Assembly: GCF_001553455.1 (NCBI RefSeq)
Contig: NZ_BBOX01000022.1
Coordinates: 1-64,000 of the forward strand
Length of the DNA stretch: 64,000 nucleotides
Reading direction: 5' to 3'
Origin: Streptomyces hygroscopicus subsp. hygroscopicus
GTDB lineage: Bacteria; Actinomycetota; Actinomycetes; Streptomycetales; Streptomycetaceae
Positions within the stretch are counted from its first letter, which is position 1. Each line of letters starts with the position of its first letter. Position numbers and translations under genes: made by a program. Shown here in pieces: positions 45,617 through 55,064 of this stretch. The notes under the pieces were generated by a model. That model was not told the origin of the DNA, searched no databases, and was given only the letters and a program-made list of their open reading frames with translations.

Positions 45617-45712
45617 TCGACATCTGTGGCCGCCCCGTCGCGCGGGGGCCAATCCAGGAACTAGCACACCACGGTGGCCCGACGCTGGGTCACCCCAGAA
45701 GGACGGACATTC

Positions 45713-47551
45713 ATGGCTGGGCATATCGAGGACTACGCACTGATCGGTGACTTGGAGACAGCCGCGCTGGTCGGCCGCGACGGGACGATCGACTGGTTGT
45801 GCCTGCCCAGGCTCGACTCCCAGGCTGTTTTCGCCGCGCTCCTCGGCACCGAGAACAACGGCTCCTGGAGCGTCGGCCCGGCGGAGTCCAGCGGCCTGAG
45901 CCCAACGGCCGACCGCCGCTCCTACCGCGGCGAATCGCTGCTGCTGGAATCGGAGTGGGACACCCCGACCGGTACCCTGCGCGTCACCGACTTCATGCCG
46001 CCGCGTGAGGGCGGGGCTCCCCGTCTGATCCGGGTCGTCGAAGCCGTCCGCGGCACCGTCACCGCCGTGTCGACCCTGCGCCTGCGGTTCAACTACGGCA
46101 GGGTCGTGCCCTGGGTCCAGAGGACCGACGACGGCCGGGTCCGCGCGGTAGCGGGCCCCCACGCGGTGTGGCTGGACACCGAAGCGGAGACGCACAGCGA
46201 AGCGCTCACCACCCACTCCCGCGTCACGCTCGCCGAGGGCGAGCGCACGGCGTTCACCTTGAGCTGGCAGCCGTCGTACGTCGGCCCGCCCGACAGCCTC
46301 GACACCGATCAGGTCTCCCAGATACAGGAGGACACGGAGAAGTTCTGGGCGGACTGGGCCTCCCACTGCACTTACCACGGCCCCTACCGCGACGCCGTGA
46401 TCCGCTCCCTGATCACACTGAAGGCCCTGACGAACCCGCTGACCGGAGGGATCGTCGCCGCGGCGACCACCTCGCTGCCCGAGGATCTCGGTGGCGTCCG
46501 CAACTGGGACTACCGCTACGTCTGGCTCAGGGACGCCGCCATCACCATGTCGTGCCTTCTGCGGGCGGGCTACCGCGACGAAGCCCGTGCCTGGCGGGAC
46601 TGGCTCCTGCGCGCGGTCGCCGGTGACCCCGAGAACCTCCAGATCATGTACGGAATCGCCGGGGAACGGGAGATACCCGAGACCACGCTGCCCTGGCTGG
46701 CCGGCTACGAGAACTCGACCCCGGTGCGCATCGGCAACGACGCCGCCAACCAGCGCCAACTCGACGTGTACGGCGAGGTGATCGAGGCCTTACTGCTGGC
46801 GGCACACCTCGGCCTGGAGCGCGACGAGACCAGCAACACCCTGCTGTTCAAGCTCGTCCAGTCCGTCGAAGCCCACTGGCACGAGCCCGACAAGGGCATC
46901 TGGGAAGTCCGCGGCCCCGACCGGCACTTCGTGCACTCCAAGGTGATGGCCTGGGTCGCGGTCGACTGCGCCATCAAGCTGATCGAAGGCGGCCACGCGG
47001 ACGGCCCCGTGGATCGCTGGAAGGTCCTGCGTGACACGATCCACCAGGACGTGTGCGAGAACGGTTACGACCCCGAACGCAACACCTTCACCCAGTCCTA
47101 CGGCAGCCAGGAGCTGGATGCCGCTCTGCTGCTGATCCCCCAGATCGGCTTCCTGCCGGCCGACGACGAGCGCGTCATCGGCACCATCGAGGCGATCCAG
47201 CGGGAACTCTCCACCCCCGATGGGTTCCTCCGGCGCTACCCGACCGACGGGGACAGCGCCGGCAGCGACGGTCTGGACGGGCATGAGGGGGCGTTCCTCG
47301 TCTGCGCGTTCTGGCTGGTCGACGATCTGGCGATGATCGGCCGTGCCGACGAGGCGCGTGACCTGTTCGAGCGGCTGCTCGCCCTGCGTAACGACGTCGG
47401 TCTGCTGGCCGAAGAGTGGGACCCGCACCAGCAGCGACAGGTCGGAAACTACCCGCAGGCCTACTCCCACATCGGCATCGTTGACGCCGCCCTCTCCCTC
47501 CAGAGCCCGGCCCAGCGGCATCCGCTCGCTCTCAGGAGCACGCAGCGATGA
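45713..47551 (+). CDS. GH15-family glycoside hydrolase (trehalase/glucoamylase-like)
   Basis: A 612-residue (alpha/alpha)6-barrel GH15 enzyme: HIEDYALIGDLETAALVGRD start, GGVRNWDYRYVWLRDAA, IMYGIAGEREIPE with the general-acid region, and LLAEEWDPHQQRQVGNYPQA with the general-base Glu, all typical of bacterial GH15 trehalases and glucosidases. No signal peptide, so it is cytoplasmic. AGAAGGA supports ATG 45713 over an upstream GTG at 45674. It lies next to a validamycin-type cluster whose core, validoxylamine, inhibits trehalases. Confidence 0.9.
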   Translation: MAGHIEDYALIGDLETAALVGRDGTIDWLCLPRLDSQAVFAALLGTENNGSWSVGPAESSGLSPTADRRSYRGESLLLESEWDTPTGTLRVTDFMPPREGGAPRLIRVVEAVRGTVTAVSTLRLRFNYGRVVPWVQRTDDGRVRAVAGPHAVWLDTEAETHSEALTTHSRVTLAEGERTAFTLSWQPSYVGPPDSLDTDQVSQIQEDTEKFWADWASHCTYHGPYRDAVIRSLITLKALTNPLTGGIVAAATTSLPEDLGGVRNWDYRYVWLRDAAITMSCLLRAGYRDEARAWRDWLLRAVAGDPENLQIMYGIAGEREIPETTLPWLAGYENSTPVRIGNDAANQRQLDVYGEVIEALLLAAHLGLERDETSNTLLFKLVQSVEAHWHEPDKGIWEVRGPDRHFVHSKVMAWVAVDCAIKLIEGGHADGPVDRWKVLRDTIHQDVCENGYDPERNTFTQSYGSQELDAALLLIPQIGFLPADDERVIGTIEAIQRELSTPDGFLRRYPTDGDSAGSDGLDGHEGAFLVCAFWLVDDLAMIGRADEARDLFERLLALRNDVGLLAEEWDPHQQRQVGNYPQAYSHIGIVDAALSLQSPAQRHPLALRSTQR

Positions 47552-47613
47552 CCTCCTGCCGGCCACGGCTCACCGCGAGCTGTTCGCGATAGCCGGGCAA
47601 CCGGCCTCTCCTT

Positions 47614-47670
47614 CCCATCCTCACGCGGTACGGCGCGGCCCGTCCGGTCTCCACCTTCCGTGAGGATGGG
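47614..47670. terminator. 12-bp perfect inverted repeat after the GH15 gene
   Basis: CCCATCCTCACG (47614-47625) pairs exactly with CGTGAGGATGGG (47659-47670) across a 33-base GC-rich loop, 63 bases after the GH15 stop. Probably a terminator; the long loop leaves an operator possible. Confidence 0.6.
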
Positions 47671-47893
47671 CCCATCACGGTCCCCGGTCCCCGGCAGAGG
47701 GCCACCCGGGGCGCGCGTAGGGGAGAGAACCGGCATGAGCCGGCTGCCGGGCCTGCGTCGTCGCGATCCGCGCCGGGACCGGATCGCGGGAACGCCCACG
47801 ACCAGCGGCGAACGTGCCTGACTGGCGTGAACGTGCACGCCAAGGACGCCGAGGGCGAGGGGCAAGCCCTGGGCGTCGGACAGGACGTGAGGT

Positions 47894-47968
47894 GGGTCGC
47901 CCCTCTTGCCCTGGAGATGGGTCGCCGCTCTTGCCCTGGAGGTGGGTCGCCCCGCTTGCCCTGGTCGA
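47894..47968. repeat. Three-copy 25-bp tandem repeat
   Basis: Units start at 47894, 47919 and 47944. Each has the pattern GGGTCGCC-(C/G)(C/T)-CTTGCCCTGG (unit 3 CCG-CTTGCC) plus five variable bases. It lies in the 463-bp region between the convergent GH15 and MFS genes; that region holds no recognisable gene. Confidence 0.85.
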
Positions 47969-48014
47969 ACGGATCGCGCCCGGTCAGCGCATCACACGGC
48001 GAAGTCGCCCTGGG

Positions 48015-49211
48015 TCAGGAGAAGAGGTCCACCCGCTGCGGCGCGTCCTCTCCCCCCTTGGGCGGCCGGTCCGGCCCCGCGAGCGTGCCCGCGAGGAACA
48101 GCGGGCCCGCCGCGAACGCGGTGACCAGTGCGAAGGCCGCCGGCAGGGAGGTGGCATCAGCGACGGCGCCCGTCACGGAGGGAGCCAGGAGGGATGAGGT
48201 GTAGGTGAAGGTGGCGACGCCCGCGATGTGCCGGCTGGGATCTCCTCCGTGCCGGCCGGCAGCGCTGAGGGAGAGGGGCAGTACAACGGCGACGCCGGTG
48301 CCGATCAGGGCGAATCCGGCGATGGCGACGGGTGGGGTACGGGCCAGCACGACCAGCGTGCCGCCAAGCGCCGCGATGCCGCCGCTCAGCCGCACCGTGC
48401 GGACCGGTCCGAGGCGGCTGACGACGAAGCCGCTGGAGAGCCTGGCCAGCGCCAGGGTGAAGCTGAGCCCGGTGTAGCTGAGCGCGGCGACCCCCTCGGA
48501 CGCGTGCGCGGTCGAGCTCAGGTACACCGCGCTCCAGTTTCCGCTGGCGCCCTCGGCGAACACGGCGCAGAAACCGAGGATGCCGATGGGGAGGGTGGAC
48601 AGCGGGGGGAGCGCGAAGCGAGGCGGTGGCTGCCGGGCCTCGGTCGGGTCCGACTCCAGCAGGTGCCGCCTGGTGGCCAGCAGCCCGATGCCCGCCAGGA
48701 CCGCGGCGGCGACGGCGAAGTGCAAGCGGGCGTCCATGCCGGCGCTGGCGGCGAGTGCGCCGCAGCCCGAGGAGACCAGCCCTCCCACAGCCCATATGCC
48801 ATGCAGGCCGGCGATGAGGGGTTGGTTCAGGCGCTGCTCGACCTGTACCCCCTGCGCGTTCATCAGGACGTCCATCATGCCGGAGGCCGCGCCGAACAGT
48901 CCCAGGGCCACCCACAGGGCGGGCAGGTTCGGCGCGAGTGCCGGCAGGATGAGCGAGGCACACCACAGCGGGAGCAGGCAGGTCAGGGCACGGGGGTTAC
49001 CGAAGCGGTGAACCAGGCGGCTGGTGAAGGGCACCGCCCCGAACGAGCCGAGAGCCGGGGCGAGGAGTGCCAGGCCGAGAGTGCTGTCGCTGAGGCCGAG
49101 GTGCTGCTGCAGCCAGGGGATGCGGGTGGCGAACGCCCCCACGGCCGCCCCGTGGGCGGCGAAGACGACGGAGATCCGACGACGCGAGCGATATAACACG
49201 CGCTCGGTCAT
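48015..49211 (-). CDS. MFS transporter
   Basis: A 398-residue membrane protein with about twelve hydrophobic segments: RISVVFAAHGAAVGAFATRI start, LLAPALGSFGAVPFTSRLVH and the central FCAVFAEGASGNWSAVYL, typical of the fucose-permease-like/YbjJ group of MFS proteins. GAAGGG supports ATG 49211. Position beside valG suggests aminocyclitol export or sugar transport, but a direct role is unproven. Confidence 0.85.
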   Translation of the reverse strand: MTERVLYRSRRRISVVFAAHGAAVGAFATRIPWLQQHLGLSDSTLGLALLAPALGSFGAVPFTSRLVHRFGNPRALTCLLPLWCASLILPALAPNLPALWVALGLFGAASGMMDVLMNAQGVQVEQRLNQPLIAGLHGIWAVGGLVSSGCGALAASAGMDARLHFAVAAAVLAGIGLLATRRHLLESDPTEARQPPPRFALPPLSTLPIGILGFCAVFAEGASGNWSAVYLSSTAHASEGVAALSYTGLSFTLALARLSSGFVVSRLGPVRTVRLSGGIAALGGTLVVLARTPPVAIAGFALIGTGVAVVLPLSLSAAGRHGGDPSRHIAGVATFTYTSSLLAPSVTGAVADATSLPAAFALVTAFAAGPLFLAGTLAGPDRPPKGGEDAPQRVDLFS

Positions 49212-49369
49212 GGTGATGAACCCTTCTCGATCGTGTCGTGCTGCGCCACCGGCCCGCGTGGTCGGAGCAGGGCGGTCGGGGGGAGGCGAGGGTGGCACAC
49301 AGCCACCGCGGGTGGACAGCGCGCCACAGGCTGTGGGGGTGGATGTGGTGACCGCCGTGGACGCGGCCG

Positions 49370-50638
49370 TCAGTCGCCGCGCGGGGACGGCTCGACGACC
49401 GAGCCCGCGATCCGGTGTGCCTCCTTGGTGATCCCCTCACCCCACGCCTGCCGGGGTTCGTCCATGCGCGAGGTGATGATGACGAGGTCGAAGTGCTGGT
49501 CGGGCCAGGGGGTACGCAGCCCGGACAGGTGCCACGTCGAGACCGCGTCACCCTCGCGGCCCTCCTGTCGTGCGAGCACCCCCTCGTCGAAATCGCACAG
49601 GAAGAGTTCGACATTCTCCCGCGGCGCGGCGGGGAGGGACTCCGTGCCGCTTCCGAACACCGCCACCCGCTGGGTGCGCTCCAGCGGCGGCAGGGTGTCC
49701 AACCCCGCCTCGATCTCGGCCAGGACCTTGTGCCCGCGAGCCCGCTTCGCCCATTCCTCGAAGCGAAGCCGCTCCGTCTCGACCGAGCCGTAGATGCCCC
49801 TGTTGGTCACGGCCCAGAAGAGCTCGGGGAGCAGGGAGGGGTGCTTGCGGATGAACAGATCACAGTTACGCAGGAGGGTGGAGACGTTCGCGTCCTGGGT
49901 GCGCTCGTGCGGCGCCTCGATCCCCCAGCACTCACGCGAGACCGTCATGGGGATGCCATGCTGGTGCAGCCGGTAGCCGAGTTCGATGTCCTCCCCTCCC
50001 CATCCGGTGAAGTCCTCGTCGAACCCGCCGACCCGCCGGAAGACGGCTGTCGGCATCGACACGTTGAGCGTCCAGAAGAACAGCCAGGGCATGTGCATTC
50101 GGCTGAGGTCGAAGTCGACCGCGGCGAACTCCGACAGCCGCATGTCCTCGAACCAGGAGGCGCCCGCGACCCTCCTCACGACCTCCTCCGGGGGGAAGTC
50201 GGCGACGAGAGAGTGGAGTTCGGGACGGGGGTTCTGCGGGTCGTAGCCGTAGCTGTAGCCGAAGACAACCTGGGCGGGCGCCGGCGCGGCGTGGGCGGCG
50301 AGTACCGCCTCGACGTACTGCGGCCCGGCCAGGACACCGGTGTCGAGGAAGGCCAGCAGTGGCGCGGAGGCCAGGCGCGCACCACCGTTGCGCGCGCTGG
50401 CGACCCGGTATCCGAGGTCTTCCTGGAAGACGTACCGCATGCGCAGCCGGTCCTCATAGGACCGCACCACGTCGCGGGTGGTGTCGTTCGAGCCGTCGTC
50501 GGACACCACGACCTCGAAGGTCTCGGGCGCCGCCGTCTGGCGAGCCAGCGTGCTCAACGTCCGGTCGAGGAGCGCGGCTCGGTTGTAGGTCGGGATGACG
50601 ATCGAGAGCAGTGGCACGTCAGACGTCGCACCGGGCAT
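49370..50638 (-). CDS. valG: Family-2 glycosyltransferase, validoxylamine A 4-O-glucosyltransferase
   Basis: A 422-residue GT-A enzyme: LLSIVIPTYNRAALLDRTL, VVVSDDGSNDTT, AFLDTGVL where GT2 enzymes have DxD, and a C-terminal galactosyltransferase-type segment GGFDEDFTGWGGEDIELGYRL. In validamycin producers ValG uses UDP-glucose to glucosylate validoxylamine A to validamycin A. AAGGTGAC favours ATG 50638 over the upstream start at 50689. Transcribed alone, downstream of valN in the same direction. Confidence 0.92.
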   Translation of the reverse strand: MPGATSDVPLLSIVIPTYNRAALLDRTLSTLARQTAAPETFEVVVSDDGSNDTTRDVVRSYEDRLRMRYVFQEDLGYRVASARNGGARLASAPLLAFLDTGVLAGPQYVEAVLAAHAAPAPAQVVFGYSYGYDPQNPRPELHSLVADFPPEEVVRRVAGASWFEDMRLSEFAAVDFDLSRMHMPWLFFWTLNVSMPTAVFRRVGGFDEDFTGWGGEDIELGYRLHQHGIPMTVSRECWGIEAPHERTQDANVSTLLRNCDLFIRKHPSLLPELFWAVTNRGIYGSVETERLRFEEWAKRARGHKVLAEIEAGLDTLPPLERTQRVAVFGSGTESLPAAPRENVELFLCDFDEGVLARQEGREGDAVSTWHLSGLRTPWPDQHFDLVIITSRMDEPRQAWGEGITKEAHRIAGSVVEPSPRGD

Positions 50639-51166
50639 GGAAGTCACCTTTGCGTCAACTGGATGGGCATGGGCGTCGGGTTTGCGCATACCCGCCGGGC
50701 GGAGGGTGGCCGGGTCTGTCGGCCCCCGTCGCGGCAGGCGTGGGGATGCGGGAGGGCGTCGGAGGCGCTCACCGCCAGGTTCCGGCTCTGGCCACGGGGA
50801 CCCCGGTCCGCGCGTGGTGAGTCTACCCCTTGATCGTGGCGCCTGGACAGCTGAACCCGTGATGTCCGAACGTCTCTTGACGGCTCGTCACCCGATGCGG
50901 CCGGCCGTTGAACACCCGTTGTTCTACAGGGAGTTCGCCCGCCCTTGGGCTTCTTGGCCGGGTGGTGGGACCGCCTTCCGCGGGCGGGGGGAATCGACGG
51001 CGCACCGCGGCTTCCACCGGTCCGGATGACGTGGTGTACCGCCGGCCGCCACCCGGGCGGCATCCTGGCAGTGCGCGCCGACGTGCGGCCCGTCGCCTAC
51101 GTGGGAGCGGTCTTTCGCCGCATCCCAGGGCCGGTCGCTCACCTCGAACACGGTGGGCAGCCGCCG
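50639..51166. other. Intergenic region between valN and valG
   Basis: 528 bases separate the end of valN from the start of valG. No frame with coding character or domain similarity was found. It should contain the valG promoter; no clear -35/-10 pair was picked out. Confidence 0.5.
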
Positions 51167-52183
51167 TCATGGGCGTCCCGTCAGGGGGGGTTCGGGATGG
51201 ACGACGATCTTGCCGGGGCCGAGTGCGTCCGGGGTCCGCAGCAGTCCGAGCAGCCCCGGCAGGTCCACTTCGCCGGCCACCAGGGCTTCGGCGCGCAGAG
51301 GTGCCGCGACGTCGGTGAGGTCGCCGATCGCGGCAGCGAAATCCTGCGGGGTCGTGCCGTAGCTGCCGGCCACCCGAAGCGAGTGGCCCCGCCAGGTGCA
51401 GGCGGCGACCGTTCCGGTGCGCCGCACGTGGTCCAGGTCGCAATCCAGCCCCGGGTACCGGTCGCCTGGCGCGGTGCCACCGTACAGCAGCACCAGACCA
51501 CCGGGCGCGACCAGACGCAGCGCCTCGTCCAGCCCGGCGGGCAGCACGAAGCTGGTGGCGACCACCACCACGTCGGCCCTGCCCGCGGCCGGTTCGCCGA
51601 ACAGCAGCCAGGGCACGTCGAGCAGGCCGGCCTTGCGGGCCTCATCCATCCGGGCGCGGCTCCGGTTGTGCACCGACACCCGGGCGCCCGCTCGTCCGGC
51701 GAGCGCCGCGATGAGAAGCCCGGCGGTCCCGGCACCGAGCACCATGACGTGAACCCCCCGCAGGTCGCCGACCTGGCGCTGGACGGCGCCCAGACAGTGC
51801 TGGGCGCAGGCGATCGGCTCGGCGAAGACCAGGCGACGGGCGGCCGGACCGTGCGGCACCGGTTGCAGGGCCTGCCGCAGCAGGTCAGCCGGACCCGCCG
51901 CCCACATGTGGTCGGCGAACCCGGTGCCCCGGTCCACCACGACGTTCGGGTCCAGGACGACGCGGGTGCCCTCGGCGAGGGCGGGGACAGTGGACTCGCG
52001 GATGATGCCGACGAGTTCGTGCCCGAACTGGCTGGGACCGTGGCGGCTACCAGCCACCTCCTTGAGGTCGGAGCGGCACAGCGCGGCCAGTTCGATGTCC
52101 ACGAGTACCGCGGGGTCCTCGCGCGGGCGCGGCGGCGGCGAGCGGCGCAGGCGGGGCCCGCCCTCCTCCAGGATCACTCTCAT
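51167..52183 (-). CDS. valN: Zinc-type MDR dehydrogenase (cyclitol reductase)
   Basis: A 338-residue medium-chain dehydrogenase. CRSD (C36, D39) and FGHELVG give the catalytic-metal region, VLGAGTAGLLIAALAGRAGA the NAD(P) loop. The four-Cys structural zinc lobe is absent. In validamycin biosynthesis ValN reduces the unsaturated keto-cyclitol to the validamine-type partner. The start overlaps the valM stop by 4 bases (ATGA at 52180-52183), which selects ATG 52183 over the far upstream start of the open frame. Confidence 0.9.
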   Translation of the reverse strand: MRVILEEGGPRLRRSPPPRPREDPAVLVDIELAALCRSDLKEVAGSRHGPSQFGHELVGIIRESTVPALAEGTRVVLDPNVVVDRGTGFADHMWAAGPADLLRQALQPVPHGPAARRLVFAEPIACAQHCLGAVQRQVGDLRGVHVMVLGAGTAGLLIAALAGRAGARVSVHNRSRARMDEARKAGLLDVPWLLFGEPAAGRADVVVVATSFVLPAGLDEALRLVAPGGLVLLYGGTAPGDRYPGLDCDLDHVRRTGTVAACTWRGHSLRVAGSYGTTPQDFAAAIGDLTDVAAPLRAEALVAGEVDLPGLLGLLRTPDALGPGKIVVHPEPPLTGRP

Positions 52184-53454
52184 GCGATGGCCTCCAGTGC
52201 CTCGCCGAACCGGTCGGCGATGGTGTGGGCTTCGGCAGGGGTGAGGATGAGAGGCGGGCGCAGCTCGATGGTGCTGCCGTTTCCGTGCTCGGAGACCCGG
52301 GTGAGGATGCCGTGGCTTTGGAGCGACCGCTGGTAGGCGTTGGCGCGGGCGGTGGCCTGGCTGCCGTCGGGTTCCACCAGCTCCACCCCGATCATCAGGC
52401 CGACCCCTCGGACGTCGCCGATCACGGGGTTGTCCTTCTGGAGGTCCCGCAGCCGGCCGAGGAGCACGTCGCCGCTGGCCCGTACGTTCTCCAGGAAGCC
52501 GGGCCGCTGGACGATTTCCAGGGTGGCCAGGGCGGCGGCGGCCGACAGGGTGTGGCTGCCGTAGGTGAAGCTGTGCAGGCTGCGGTCCCAGTCGGCCATG
52601 CGTTCCTCGGTGAGGATGGCGGCCATCGGAAGGCCGCTGCCGGTGAGCCCCTTGGCAAGGGTCATCATATGCGGCTGAACACCGAAGTGGTCGGCGGCGA
52701 ACATGCGTCCGGTGCGGCCCAGCCCGGTCTGGATCTCGTCGAAGACGAGCACGATCTCGCGCTCGTCGCAGAACCGGCGCAGCTCCTGGAGGTAGCCGTC
52801 GGGCGGGACGATGTTGCCGCCGGCGCCGCTGATCGGCTCGATCACTACGCAGGCCACGCTGCCGGAGCTGGCGTAGGTGATGAAGTCCTCGATGCGGTCG
52901 ACGCAGAGCATGCCGCACGTCTCGGGCGTCTGACGGTAGAAGCAGCGGAAACAGTAGGGGCCCGGCACGTGAAGGCCGCCGGGGTAGCGGTACGGGAATG
53001 GCGCGCGCATCTTGGTGGTGCCGTTGAGGCTCGCCGTCGCGAGGCTCTGGCCGAGGTGGGCGCGGAAGGGCACGATGACGTCGCGGCGGCCGGTGTGCAG
53101 CTGGGCCATCTTGATGGCGCCCTCATTGGCGGTGGAGCCGCTGGAGCTGCGCAGGTTGACCCGCGTGAGATTGGGCGGGCTGATGGCGGCCAGTTCCTGG
53201 ATGACCCGGTTGGTGGGTTCGGTCTGGAAAGAGGAGCTGGCGAAGACGAGCCGCTCGGTCTGTTCCCGTACGGCGGCCATCACCTCGGGGTGGTTGTGCC
53301 CGAGCAGCAGGTTGAAGGTGCCGGAGACGCAGTCGAGAAATTCACGTCCCTCGGCATCCCAGGCGCGGATGCCCTCACCGCCTACCAGCATGATGTCGCC
53401 GAGCTGGTACTGCGCCGCCTCCTGCGGCGCGGGGAGGCGTTTTGTCGTTGTCAT
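52180..53454 (-). CDS. valM: Class III PLP aminotransferase (cyclitol aminotransferase)
   Basis: A 424-residue class III transaminase: SSGSTANEGAIKMAQLHTGR for phosphate binding, VLVFDEIQTGLGRTGRM with the PLP Asp, and MTLAKGLTGSGLPMAA with the Schiff-base Lys. A Cys-rich segment (YCFRCFYRQTPETCGMLC) occurs near residue 165. In validamycin biosynthesis ValM aminates validone to validamine. Third gene of the valKLMN operon, 23 bases after valL. Confidence 0.92.
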   Translation of the reverse strand: MTTTKRLPAPQEAAQYQLGDIMLVGGEGIRAWDAEGREFLDCVSGTFNLLLGHNHPEVMAAVREQTERLVFASSSFQTEPTNRVIQELAAISPPNLTRVNLRSSSGSTANEGAIKMAQLHTGRRDVIVPFRAHLGQSLATASLNGTTKMRAPFPYRYPGGLHVPGPYCFRCFYRQTPETCGMLCVDRIEDFITYASSGSVACVVIEPISGAGGNIVPPDGYLQELRRFCDEREIVLVFDEIQTGLGRTGRMFAADHFGVQPHMMTLAKGLTGSGLPMAAILTEERMADWDRSLHSFTYGSHTLSAAAALATLEIVQRPGFLENVRASGDVLLGRLRDLQKDNPVIGDVRGVGLMIGVELVEPDGSQATARANAYQRSLQSHGILTRVSEHGNGSTIELRPPLILTPAEAHTIADRFGEALEAIA

Positions 53455-53477
53455 GGCGCGCTCCGTGGTCGTGGCGG

Positions 53478-54971
53478 TCAGAGGTCTGCCCGTGCCGAGA
53501 TGGCCGTCGCGGCGTCGGGGCCCTCAGCGGCCCTCGTGCGGGCCGCGTGGTCGGCGGCGAGTCCGTCCAGCTGGGCCTGCACCCAGGCTTCGAGCGTCCA
53601 GGGGCGGGCAGCGTCACGACGGCGTGCGGCGTCCTCCGCCCGCTGTCGCGGCCCGGCGGTGAGCGCGGCGGAGATGGCCTCGGCCTGTTCAACGAGATCG
53701 AAGGGGTTGACGGTGCGGCAGTACTCGCCCAGGACCTCGGCCGCGCCGCACGTTTCCGACAGGATGACGTCGGCGTCGCGTTCGTTGACCAGCGGCGCTT
53801 CGAACGTGCTGAGGTTCTGGCCGTCGACGGTCGAGTTGAAGATGAGCAGGTCGGCCCGGCGGAAGCAGGCGATGGTGTGGTTCACGTCGTTGTCGTTGTC
53901 CATGCGCACGGTGTCGGGGCCCAGCTCGGCGTTGGCCTCCGCCACGGCGGCCTCCACCCGGCGTACGTAGTCGGCGTTGGCCGGCACGTACAGTCGGTTG
54001 GGATTCATCCGCACCAGCATGCGGGTTCCCTCGAGTCCGCCGTTCCGGGCGGCCAGGACGAAGGCGCGCACCGCGCGTGCGGCGTTCTTGATCGGGTCGG
54101 TGCGCCCGCTGTGCACCACCAGCCGGTGGCCGTCCGCCCACTCCTCGATCCCGTCGGGCAGTTGCGGGTCGCGGCCGTCGAGGGTGAGCGGGCTGTAGCC
54201 GAGCGGCATGGTGCGCAGCCGGGTGCGGTGGCCGCGCCACTCGACGGTCATCGCCTCGCGGTCGATCCGGGCGTCGGGCAGGAGATCGGCCACGCATTCC
54301 AGGAAGTTGCGGCACCAGCGGTCGGCGAAGAAGCCGATGGTGGTGGCCGGTAACATGCTCTGGAGGATGCTGGTGCGGATCTCCTTGGGCAGCACCCTCC
54401 AATAGTCGGCCGACGGCCACGGGATGTGCACGAAGACCAGGATCGGCGCGTCCGGCCGCTTTTCGCGCAGCAGCGCGGGGACCCCGACCAGCTGGTAGTC
54501 ATGGACGAGGTAGACGGGGTCCGGCGACTGGGCCGAGCTCTGGAGGATGGCGTCAGCGAAGTCCTGCGTGAAGCGGCCGAAGTCCGCCCAGCCCGCGCGG
54601 GCGTCGGAGTCGAACGACGGCTGGGTCCAGCGGTCCCAGCCGTAGTTGTTGGCCGCCCACATCAGGTTGGCGGTCATGAAGTTCTGCACGTTGCGGAAGA
54701 CATCGGGGTCGTGCCTGATGAGCCGGACCAGGATCTCCCGGCCGGAGTGCAGCTCCATGGTCACGCCGTCGGGGTTGCGCGCCGAGGCGCGGCGGTCGTC
54801 CTCGGAGTCGGCGCTGGCTATCCAGGAGATGTTGAGGACACCGGCCTGTTCGGCGACGACGTTCCCGGTGCCGCCGGGGGCCAGCCAGGCACGGGGTTCG
54901 CCGGTGGCGGGATCGGTGTCATAGGTGATCGCCGCGCGCTTGCTGGCGAGGAAGATCTCAGATCCGGTCAC
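53478..54971 (-). CDS. valL: Pseudo-glycosyltransferase, trehalose-6-phosphate-synthase-like (validoxylamine A 7'-phosphate synthase)
   Basis: A 497-residue GT20-fold enzyme joining GDP-valienol and validamine 7-phosphate through a C-N bond. Signatures: YLVHDYQLVGVPALLR, FVHIPWPSADYWRVLP, VHSGRTDPIKNAARAV, and near the C terminus SETCGAAEVLGEYCRTVNPFD. GTG 54971 gives the N terminus TGSEIFLASKRAAITYD, as I recall for ValL/VldE, and the same 497-residue length; ATG 54986 would add five residues. It differs from true trehalose-6-phosphate synthases in lacking their usual N-terminal glucose-6-phosphate loop. Confidence 0.93.
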   Translation of the reverse strand: MTGSEIFLASKRAAITYDTDPATGEPRAWLAPGGTGNVVAEQAGVLNISWIASADSEDDRRASARNPDGVTMELHSGREILVRLIRHDPDVFRNVQNFMTANLMWAANNYGWDRWTQPSFDSDARAGWADFGRFTQDFADAILQSSAQSPDPVYLVHDYQLVGVPALLREKRPDAPILVFVHIPWPSADYWRVLPKEIRTSILQSMLPATTIGFFADRWCRNFLECVADLLPDARIDREAMTVEWRGHRTRLRTMPLGYSPLTLDGRDPQLPDGIEEWADGHRLVVHSGRTDPIKNAARAVRAFVLAARNGGLEGTRMLVRMNPNRLYVPANADYVRRVEAAVAEANAELGPDTVRMDNDNDVNHTIACFRRADLLIFNSTVDGQNLSTFEAPLVNERDADVILSETCGAAEVLGEYCRTVNPFDLVEQAEAISAALTAGPRQRAEDAARRRDAARPWTLEAWVQAQLDGLAADHAARTRAAEGPDAATAISARADL

Positions 54972-55064
54972 GGGTGCCCCATTCACGGGTCGGGGGCCGG
55001 AAGCGGGCCGGCCGGGATGGACAGAACGTGCGCATGCGGTTCGGAGGGGGGGCGGATGGTGGCG

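Noticed and set aside
49415..50833. 472-residue plus-strand frame opposite valG
   Set aside because: Composition artefact; the glycosyltransferase motifs are on the minus strand.
52225..53970. 581-residue plus-strand frame opposite valM and part of valL
   Set aside because: Shadow of the aminotransferase and pseudo-glycosyltransferase; no domain or ribosome site.
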